Assembly: GCF_017377655.1 (NCBI RefSeq)
Contig: NZ_JAFREL010000031.1
Coordinates: 1-10,829 of the forward strand
Direction: 5' to 3'
DNA: 10,829 bases
DNA from: Candidatus Enterococcus ferrettii
Lineage (GTDB): Bacteria; Bacillota; Bacilli; Lactobacillales; Enterococcaceae
The number at the start of each line of letters is the position of its first letter. Position 1 is the stretch's first letter. The translations under genes were made by a program, and so were the position numbers. Below, one piece after another: positions 5,484 to 10,829 of the stretch. The notes beneath the pieces were generated by a model. It made no database searches. It saw only the letters and a program-made list of their open reading frames with translations, and was not told the origin of the DNA.

Positions 5484-6546
5484 AATCCTGTTCGGCAGTT
5501 TAGCACTGAGCGCATTTTTAATTGCTGGAAATCAGACACCAATAAAACAAACCATTTTAGCAGAAACACAAGAGACCTCTTCTATTTCTCAGGAAGCGAT
5601 CAAAAAAAGTTCCGAGGTTTCTAGTCAGGCCGATGAAGGTGGCTCAGAAACATCTAAGATGCTGGATTCTGCTTCATCTGTGGAAGAAATGGCGAGTAGT
5701 GAAATACAAGAGACTATTGTGACAACAACAACTATCGACAAAAAATCACTCATAGTAACTTCAGATGAGCATAAGGATTTTGAGCTAACTAATAAGGTTC
5801 AACCTTCTTTGCCTATAGAGAAAGTAGAAGAAAACTACGAATTCTCGGCAAGCAAGAATCAAACGACCGAAGCCTTCATTCAACTCATAGGTGAAGAGGC
5901 GCAGGCGATTGCCTGGCATAAAGATCTGTATGCGTCGGTCATGATTGCGCAAGCAATTTTGGAAACAGGTTCTGGTAACAGTCGATTGGCTCGACCACCT
6001 TATCATAATTTATTCGGAATCAAAGGAAGTTATCAAGGAAAGCAAGTGTCTTTCAAAACACAGGAAGATAAAGGGAATGGGGAGCTCTATACGATCCAAT
6101 CTGCTTTCCGGCAGTATCCAAGCTTTAAAGAATCCTTGGAAGATTATGCCTCACTTTTGAAAAAAGGAATTTCCGGAAATGCCAGTTTTTATCAGGGAAC
6201 TTGGAAGTCGAATGCTGTAACCTATCAAGAAGCAGCGAAAGCTTTGACCGGGAAGTATGCGACGGATACGGCTTATGACAAGAAATTGATCGCTCTAATC
6301 GAAGTATATAATTTAACTTCCTATGATCAGAATCCGGTGACAAGCGTTGAAGCAAAGCAAGAACAGTCAACTGATAATCTTGTTCTACTAGAAGATAGTT
6401 CAGAAGAAAAACAGACAGTTGAAATATCCAATGAAACTACTGAACAACCAATTATCGTCAATGAGACACCGCAATCAGTAGTAATGATCCCACCAACTGC
6501 CCAGCGACCAGCCAAGCAGCTATCAGGAAACCAACTTGTCCAATGA
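5473..6546 (+). CDS. Secreted GH73 N-acetylglucosaminidase (peptidoglycan hydrolase)
   Basis: The 357-residue product begins with a signal peptide (basic MRGK, hydrophobic core, probable cut after ILA at 30). A Ser/Thr/Glu-rich linker runs to about 125. Residues about 130-285 form a glucosaminidase domain of the FlgJ/AtlA/LytD family, which cuts the glycan chain after GlcNAc. Visible marks are AQAILETGSGNSRLA with the likely catalytic Glu164, YHNLFGIKGSY, FRQYPSFKESLEDYASLL and the late YATDTAYDKKL. The tail (286-357) is Thr/Glu/Pro-rich, without LysM, SH3 or sorting motif, unlike AtlA with its LysM repeats. It may therefore rely on another protein for placement. In this operon it probably opens the wall for fibre passage. 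ATG 5473 follows the purine-rich AGGAAAGGCGG (5455-5465) inside the preceding gene. The family is sure; the role in fibre assembly is inferred. Confidence 0.9.
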   Translation: MRGKILFGSLALSAFLIAGNQTPIKQTILAETQETSSISQEAIKKSSEVSSQADEGGSETSKMLDSASSVEEMASSEIQETIVTTTTIDKKSLIVTSDEHKDFELTNKVQPSLPIEKVEENYEFSASKNQTTEAFIQLIGEEAQAIAWHKDLYASVMIAQAILETGSGNSRLARPPYHNLFGIKGSYQGKQVSFKTQEDKGNGELYTIQSAFRQYPSFKESLEDYASLLKKGISGNASFYQGTWKSNAVTYQEAAKALTGKYATDTAYDKKLIALIEVYNLTSYDQNPVTSVEAKQEQSTDNLVLLEDSSEEKQTVEISNETTEQPIIVNETPQSVVMIPPTAQRPAKQLSGNQLVQ

Positions 6547-6559
6547 AAGAAGGGGAATT

Positions 6560-7510
6560 ATGTCGAGACAACGTGACTATCGAGATTACGAGGATGAATA
6601 TAACGAATCGTCGTATCATGAGCGCCCCCTTTCTAATCGTAGGCCAGCTAGAAGAAATGACTATTACGAAGAAGAGTACGACGATCGGAGATCCTATCCA
6701 CCTCAACGACCGGTTAATCGAAGGCGAGAAGGTGGACACTCGCGTCAATCTGTCCTCTCTTCGCGGGATTCTTATCCACCGAGAGGAAGGCCAAACCGAC
6801 AAGGGTATTCACGACCGCGCCCCGATAACTATGACTACGAACGGGAACAGCTAGCGCCATCAAGGCCAAGACTGCAACGACCTAGATCAACTCAACAAAG
6901 GGTTCCGCCTATACAAGAGGCAAAGAAATCCACGAATCGTAAGATTTTCTTGTTTGCCTATAACCTGTTCTTCTACACATTGACGATTGGGATTCTGTTG
7001 AGTTCCTTAATGTTTGCCTTTAGCGAAAAATCCGATGCAGCCATTTTAGGTCATCGCTTTTATCAGGTATTGACGGATTCGATGGCTCCGCAGGCAGACT
7101 CGCCTAAAGGGGGCTTCTATGCAGGGGATATCGTGATCGTTAAATTGATGAATGGATCTGAAGTCAAAGAAGGCGATGTCGTAACGTTTCGGGTAGGCGA
7201 AGGAGACCGTTACTTAACACACAGGATGGTGGAACGCCTAGATGAATTGAATGGAGAAAAAGGGGAGTACATCGTCACTAAAGGAGATGCCAACAAAACC
7301 AATGATCCGCCCATAGCAGCGGACCGTGTCTACGGCAAAGTTACGTTTGTCATCCCTAAGATGGGCACCTTTTTAGCCTTTATACAAACAAACGTCTGGT
7401 TGTGTCTAGTCTGTGCCTTATCCACCTTTGGCTTTTTCCTAGTATTGAAGGCCTACTTCTTGCCACCAGAAAAGAGCAGCCATCCGTCACACCAACCATC
7501 AAGGATATAA
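6560..7510 (+). CDS. sipW-like: SipW-like (ER-type Ser/His) signal peptidase with long disordered N-terminal extension
   Basis: ATG 6560 follows AAAGAAGGGG (6547-6555), 13 bases after the glucosaminidase stop; a TTG at 6536 lies inside that gene. The product has 316 residues, against about 190 for Bacillus SipW. Residues 1-125 are disordered and rich in Arg, Tyr, Pro and Asp (RRPARRNDYYEEEYDDRRSY, RRREGGHSR, RPRLQRPRS), strongly basic overall. Then come a membrane helix (about 129-154) and the catalytic part: Ser174 in VLTDSMAP, His221 in YLTHRMVE in place of Lys, and KGDANKTNDP with Asp243 and Asp249. A second helix (about 279-300) ends the protein. This is the archaeal/ER-type active site of SipW, the enzyme dedicated to TasA-family proteins. 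Its likely substrates are the BsaA-like proteins encoded next. The extension should be cytoplasmic and could bind the acidic scaffold encoded at 2580. Class is sure; the extension's role is inferred. Confidence 0.93.
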   Translation: MSRQRDYRDYEDEYNESSYHERPLSNRRPARRNDYYEEEYDDRRSYPPQRPVNRRREGGHSRQSVLSSRDSYPPRGRPNRQGYSRPRPDNYDYEREQLAPSRPRLQRPRSTQQRVPPIQEAKKSTNRKIFLFAYNLFFYTLTIGILLSSLMFAFSEKSDAAILGHRFYQVLTDSMAPQADSPKGGFYAGDIVIVKLMNGSEVKEGDVVTFRVGEGDRYLTHRMVERLDELNGEKGEYIVTKGDANKTNDPPIAADRVYGKVTFVIPKMGTFLAFIQTNVWLCLVCALSTFGFFLVLKAYFLPPEKSSHPSHQPSRI

Positions 7511-7531
7511 CATTTGTCTCATACAAATGTT
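7509..7531 (+). promoter_or_regulatory. Hairpin before the major fibre gene
   Basis: AACATTTG (7509-7516) pairs perfectly with CAAATGTT (7524-7531) around a 7-base loop, in the 55-base gap before the large BsaA-like gene; an AT-rich stretch without a T-run follows. It may be an RNA processing or stability element, or a weak partial terminator that adjusts the ratio of upstream to downstream messages. Confidence 0.4.
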
Positions 7532-7565
7532 TATATAAAAAATACAAATTAAGGGGAGAAAAGAA

Positions 7566-8822
7566 ATGAAAGAACGTAAAAAGAAAAAGTTGTTGGCCAT
7601 TGCCGCATTGCTTGCACTAGTTGCGGTAATCTCAGGGACCTTTGCCTGGATCACCTCACAACAACAACGGATTAACCGAGTGGAATCGGCTGCAGTAGTT
7701 GATGACAGTGTGACCGTAAATGAAAAATGGGAACCAAAACCAATGGTTCCAGGAACTGAAGCAACCAAGGAAGTAAGTGTCACCAACACAGGGAATGCCA
7801 ATGTGTTTGTTCGGGTTTCTTATGAAGAAGTATTGAAACATTTAGCGAGCAAAGGCGTTGTTTCTCATGGGGACAACACGGTAACAGGGGCAAAATATGA
7901 TCCGAGTGCTACGAATACACTAACTTCTCATGTGCCTGTGAAATACAGCGCAGATAAAATCAGTGCTACCAATGGTTTTTCTGAAGTGACAGATCCAAGT
8001 ACCCAAGTAACTGGATTAGAAGCAGACACGAAGTTGTTTGTTAAAGGTGGGTTAACGATTGATCCTACGACAAGTGAGCGCTCAGTTAGTTACGAAGCAG
8101 TCGTTGTTCATGAATATGCGACTGGAGAATACCAAGCAATGCAATATACAGTAACTCCTACTGAGGCTATTGCAGACAGAGCTGTCGCTGCAAAAGATTG
8201 GAAATTTGCCGTTAGTGATTTGAAATACAGCTACTATGCAGGCGGGTACCAAAATGCAGTGATGAATTGGGCGAAATCTTCTTTACCAAACAAAGACAAT
8301 ACACTTACTGGACATGCCTTGTTAGGTACCACAGGTAATCGTCATGGTGTTGATTATGACTACACAATTGGAACATTAGGAATTGCTTCTATTCCAACAC
8401 CAACTCCTGCAGCGGATGCAGATCAAGTTCCATTGGCTAATAACGATGTGAAGGGTGTTCAAGCAGATAAGATTGGTTTAAGCAAAAATCACATTCGGAT
8501 TGGCTATAGCACAGATATCACCACCGTTGCTGCTTTGACAGCAACTAAATGGGTTTACAACAAAGACGATGGCTGGTTCTACTTCACAGAGCCATTGAAA
8601 CCAAGTGTAACGACACCTGATTTATTGAAAAAATTGATCTATGACAAAGATTTAGGTGGCGAATATACGAATGCGACTTACGATTTAGTCGTGAAGATGG
8701 AAGCAATCCAAGCAACAGAAGAAGCATTGAAGGATTCAGCTGGTTGGGATCTAGATGGTGCAACATCAGGTAGTGATACCGATACAATTGTGCAACAATT
8801 GGTTGCTCGTATCGGAGCATAA
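7566..8822 (+). CDS. BsaA/TasA/CalY-like SipW-dependent exported protein, probable major fibre subunit
   Basis: ATG 7566 follows AAGGGGAG (7551-7558). The 418-residue product starts with the SipW-type signal: a Lys/Arg-rich end (KERKKKKLL), a hydrophobic segment (9-26) and GTFAWITS, cut probably near Ala27-Trp28. The mature start (ITSQQQRINR) and the next block (PKPMVPGTEATKEVSVTNTGNANVFVRV split at 60-84) match the conserved front of TasA/camelysin proteins. A long middle region is followed by a Pro/Thr linker (IPTPTPAADA, about 276-285), and the C-terminal block WVYNKDDGWFYFTEPLKP...TPDLL is shared with the smaller paralogue encoded at 9629. There is no LPXTG motif. It most resembles the BsaA family of C. 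perfringens, subunits of surface fibres and matrix. Placed after sipW and best supplied with a ribosome site, it is probably the main subunit. It ends with DTIVQQLVARIGA. Confidence 0.9.
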   Translation: MKERKKKKLLAIAALLALVAVISGTFAWITSQQQRINRVESAAVVDDSVTVNEKWEPKPMVPGTEATKEVSVTNTGNANVFVRVSYEEVLKHLASKGVVSHGDNTVTGAKYDPSATNTLTSHVPVKYSADKISATNGFSEVTDPSTQVTGLEADTKLFVKGGLTIDPTTSERSVSYEAVVVHEYATGEYQAMQYTVTPTEAIADRAVAAKDWKFAVSDLKYSYYAGGYQNAVMNWAKSSLPNKDNTLTGHALLGTTGNRHGVDYDYTIGTLGIASIPTPTPAADADQVPLANNDVKGVQADKIGLSKNHIRIGYSTDITTVAALTATKWVYNKDDGWFYFTEPLKPSVTTPDLLKKLIYDKDLGGEYTNATYDLVVKMEAIQATEEALKDSAGWDLDGATSGSDTDTIVQQLVARIGA

Positions 8823-8849
8823 GCATGTGGACTGGGGAGGAGGAGGTGT

Positions 8850-9632
8850 ATGAACTACCTAAAATCAATGGTTATTCGTTTATTGGGCATTTCTCTTTTC
8901 CTCCTGTCTTTTGGCCACGGGTTAGTCAGTGAAGCGGCGAATACATTACCGCCAGGTTTAGTCATCGCCGATTCAGAAGGGATTTATGTTACTTCTGAAG
9001 GAGAGTACTACATTGATTTACAGGATATTCTCCCTGGTGAAACCTATGAAAAGGAAATCACTATACGTAGTTTGGATTTGGAGGAACCTTTTTCTTTAGG
9101 ATTGTTGGTCGAAGAGTTTTCCTCCAGTGGTTCGGTTTTATGGAAAGAGCATATTACGATGACGTTAGTGCTGGATGGAAAGGAAATCTACAAGGGACCG
9201 TTGTTAGGCAATGGTGAATTTGACTGGTCGAAGACACCGTTGGAATTGGGCATTTGTAAGTATGGTACGGATAAATTGTTAACCGCCAAATTTACTCTAG
9301 ACTCCAGTTTGACGAATGAAGACTTGCGGGAACAAAGTCAGTTAGAGTTTTACTGGACGTTTGTAGGCACCAGAGATCAACAACCCACAAAACCAACGGA
9401 ACCTTCGTCTTCCGACTCATCAACACCGACAGTCCCGTCTGATTCTGGAACATATTCAGGTCCTGGTCATGGCAATTTACCAGGTACTGGAAGCACTCCC
9501 CAAGCCTCCAGTTCTGGCAAACGGTTGCCGCAAACAGGGGAACAGATAGTGTATATGTTTCTAAGCGGGATGTTGTTAGTATTAATTGTTTTATTTCTAT
9601 GGAAAAAACGCCGAGAGGAGGGGCAGGAATGA
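8850..9632 (+). CDS. LPQTG wall-anchored surface protein of the fibre locus
   Basis: ATG 8850 has the strong ribosome site GGGGAGGAGGAGG just upstream. The 260-residue product carries a normal signal peptide (hydrophobic 9-25, likely cut after SEA at about 29), not a SipW-type one. Residues about 33-175 are a beta-rich domain with DLQDILPGETYEKEITIRSL, the pattern of a strand-rich adapter close to the TasA/BsaA fold. A Pro/Ser/Thr-rich stalk (178-222) reaches the wall. The end is a complete sorting signal: LPQTG (226-230), membrane helix (233-251) and KKRR. A second sorting-like motif, LPGTG, stands at 210-214. Sortase A would join it to peptidoglycan. Lying between two fibre-subunit genes and overlapping the next by ATGA, it is a good candidate for the base or anchor of the fibre, a role like that of TapA. 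No sortase gene is in the window. Confidence 0.92.
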   Translation: MNYLKSMVIRLLGISLFLLSFGHGLVSEAANTLPPGLVIADSEGIYVTSEGEYYIDLQDILPGETYEKEITIRSLDLEEPFSLGLLVEEFSSSGSVLWKEHITMTLVLDGKEIYKGPLLGNGEFDWSKTPLELGICKYGTDKLLTAKFTLDSSLTNEDLREQSQLEFYWTFVGTRDQQPTKPTEPSSSDSSTPTVPSDSGTYSGPGHGNLPGTGSTPQASSSGKRLPQTGEQIVYMFLSGMLLVLIVLFLWKKRREEGQE

Positions 9633-10492
9633 ATCAAAAAGACAAACGGCGGCATTTGTTTCAAACTTTTGTCCGCAGTAAGGGCTTGTTCGCCTGCTTC
9701 TCTCTGGTGTTAAGCCTGTTATTAATAGTAGGTAGTACCTATGCGTGGATTACTTCAGCGGATGAACGAGTCAATCGAGCAGATGCCAATCGTAAAGTGC
9801 TGTCTGCAATTATTGAAGAAGATTTCGATCGAGTCTTTGACTGGGCACCGGGAGTTGAAAAGACCAAACAAGTGAAGGTTAGGAATAATGGGGAAATGCC
9901 CACAATTGTTCGACTTTCATTAAAGGAATTTTTTGCCAGCTTTGAGGTGGATACGACCGATAATCATCGATTGGATGCCAATCCAGACAATAACCGGAAT
10001 GGGAATGCCAATCTGAAGAGCTATGGAACGTTCACTACTCCCATGGATGTGCAGAAAACAGACACATGGGTAGTTGGTCATACGTATGAGATCAATGCCA
10101 GTACCTATTACAAGGCGGATCAGGTACTAAAGAATCAAACCTATGCCTATGGTGGCACAAGAACATTGCCTCTGGCGGCCTTTGAGTTGACGTTCACTGC
10201 AACGAATATTTTTGATACACCAGCATCGGCGGCAGGAAAACAAGACTATTGGTACTACGAGAAGGGCTATTTTTACTATTCAGAAGTTCTTCAACCCAAC
10301 GAAGTAACGACTGATTTGTTGGAAAGCATTACGCTCAATGCTGAATATGCCAACCAATACAAAGGAGCTCTTTATAAATTGATTCCAATAATGGACGCTC
10401 ATGATCTGACCAAAGAATTGATCAGCGATTGGGGCATTCATCCCACTAATGATCATGCTTATCAGCTATACAAAGATAAACTAGCCAAGTAA
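9629..10492 (+). CDS. BsaA/CalY-like SipW-dependent exported protein, second subunit
   Basis: ATG 9629 overlaps the preceding stop codon (ATGA) and follows GAGAGGAGGGGCAGG; an ATG at 9599 is in frame but poorly placed. The 287-residue product has a basic, longer cytoplasmic end (1-17), a hydrophobic segment (about 20-38) and the SipW-type GSTYAWITS signature, with cleavage likely near Ala39. The mature start ADERVNRAD matches QQQRINRVE of the large subunit. The block FDWAPGVEKTKQVKVRNNGE (71-90) is the conserved TasA-like strand pair, and the C-terminal GYFYYSEVLQPNEVTTDLLE parallels the same part of the large protein. The Asn/Asp-rich loop (DANPDNNRNGNANLK) is a possible metal-binding or exposed segment. 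It lacks the large protein's long middle region and Pro/Thr linker. Likely a minor subunit, tip or initiator of the fibre; the family is sure, the rank is inferred. Confidence 0.9.
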   Translation: MNQKDKRRHLFQTFVRSKGLFACFSLVLSLLLIVGSTYAWITSADERVNRADANRKVLSAIIEEDFDRVFDWAPGVEKTKQVKVRNNGEMPTIVRLSLKEFFASFEVDTTDNHRLDANPDNNRNGNANLKSYGTFTTPMDVQKTDTWVVGHTYEINASTYYKADQVLKNQTYAYGGTRTLPLAAFELTFTATNIFDTPASAAGKQDYWYYEKGYFYYSEVLQPNEVTTDLLESITLNAEYANQYKGALYKLIPIMDAHDLTKELISDWGIHPTNDHAYQLYKDKLAK

Positions 10493-10504
10493 AGGAGGCA
10501 CAAC

Positions 10505-10829
10505 ATGAAGCAGCAAAAACGAAACAATCGACGCAAATTATACGTTGTATTTGCGCTCAGTGGCCTCCTCTTATTACTTGGTGGAAGTTATCTGGTTTAT
10601 GCGGCCATGACGGCAACGGATCGCGAAGAAAATGATTTTCGAGTGGGTCAAGTGGAGACAGCGATTGAGGAAGATTTTGAAATTCGAACGGAGCTGCCTT
10701 TAGATTTCTCAGTGAAAAAAGAAGTTTCGATTAAAAACAGTGGAACGATTAACCAGTTCATCCGAGTGATGGTTTCTCCTCAGGTTCAAGCAGCAATAGC
10801 CGGAGATGCCCAGAATAAACAGGTATTGC
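10505..10829 (+). CDS. Third BsaA/CalY-like exported protein (3' end beyond the window)
   Basis: ATG 10505 follows AAAGGAGG (10491-10498), 13 bases after the previous stop. The frame is open to the right edge, giving 108 residues. A basic end (KQQKRNNRRK), a hydrophobic segment (about 13-33) and SYLVYAAMTATDREEN form the signal region; it is a looser form of the AWITS signature in its two neighbours. The mature part continues FRVGQVETAIEEDFE and VKKEVSIKNSGTINQFIRV, which lines up with the TasA-like front block of both upstream subunits (a K-x-V, N-x-G, then V/I-R pattern). It is therefore a third, diverged member of the same exported family and probably part of the same fibre. Whether it bears a C-terminal anchor cannot be seen. 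Confidence 0.85.
   Translation, partial: MKQQKRNNRRKLYVVFALSGLLLLLGGSYLVYAAMTATDREENDFRVGQVETAIEEDFEIRTELPLDFSVKKEVSIKNSGTINQFIRVMVSPQVQAAIAGDAQNKQVL

Noticed and set aside
6543..6854. 103-codon + strand frame over the SipW-like N-terminal extension
   Set aside because: The extension frame continues into the membrane helix and active site and has the ribosome site; the other frame is a by-product of the Arg-rich codons.
7566..10829. Sortase-built pilus of the classical LPXTG-pilin type
   Set aside because: The three repeated exported proteins have SipW-type signals; the two complete ones lack LPXTG motifs, and no sortase gene is present, so a TasA/BsaA-type fibre fits better.
1..10829. CRISPR array, rRNA or tRNA
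   Set aside because: No regularly spaced repeats and no cloverleaf or rRNA-like sequence were seen by reading both strands.

Overview
The window looks like chromosomal DNA of a low-to-moderate GC Gram-positive bacterium of the Lactobacillales, most likely Enterococcus or a close relative. The evidence is purine-rich Shine-Dalgarno sites before almost every gene, an LPXTG (LPQTG) sorting signal, an AtlA-like GH73 glucosaminidase, cre-like sites and the general protein style. Genus is an inference; no rRNA or tRNA is present to confirm it. All convincing genes are on the + strand.

Region 1 (1-448): the 3' end of a winged-helix regulator, closed by a strong intrinsic terminator. Region 2 (449-1105): about 650 AT-rich bases with no supportable gene but with several dyads and a 15-bp direct repeat, leading to a tyrosine integrase (1106-2212). 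No excisionase, tRNA or other mobile-element gene accompanies the integrase. Region 3 (2213-2579): a non-coding gap with a probable terminator for the integrase, two cre-like sites, a second weak terminator and a run of mutually exclusive hairpins just before the next operon.

Region 4 (2580 to the right edge) is one long co-directional gene run with gaps of 55 bases or less and several overlaps. In order: an acidic, Tyr-rich coiled-coil protein with a DivIVA-like C-terminus; an unrecognised soluble protein; a Ser/Lys (bacterial P-type) signal peptidase I; a two-helix membrane protein with an Arg/Ser-rich tail; a secreted GH73 peptidoglycan hydrolase; a SipW-like (ER-type, Ser/His) signal peptidase with an unusual 125-residue basic N-terminal extension; a large TasA/CalY/BsaA-like exported protein; an LPQTG wall-anchored protein; a second BsaA-like protein; and the start of a third.

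By analogy with the TasA-SipW system of Bacillus and the BsaA system of Clostridium perfringens, this reads as a surface-fibre or biofilm-matrix locus. SipW would process the BsaA-like subunits, the LPQTG protein may anchor or cap the fibre on the wall, and the glucosaminidase may open peptidoglycan locally. The unusual part is the upstream half: a DivIVA-like scaffold, an unknown cytoplasmic protein, a second signal peptidase and membrane proteins with charged disordered tails. These suggest export organised at a defined place in the cell. That last step is inference. I know of no description of this exact arrangement but could not search for one.
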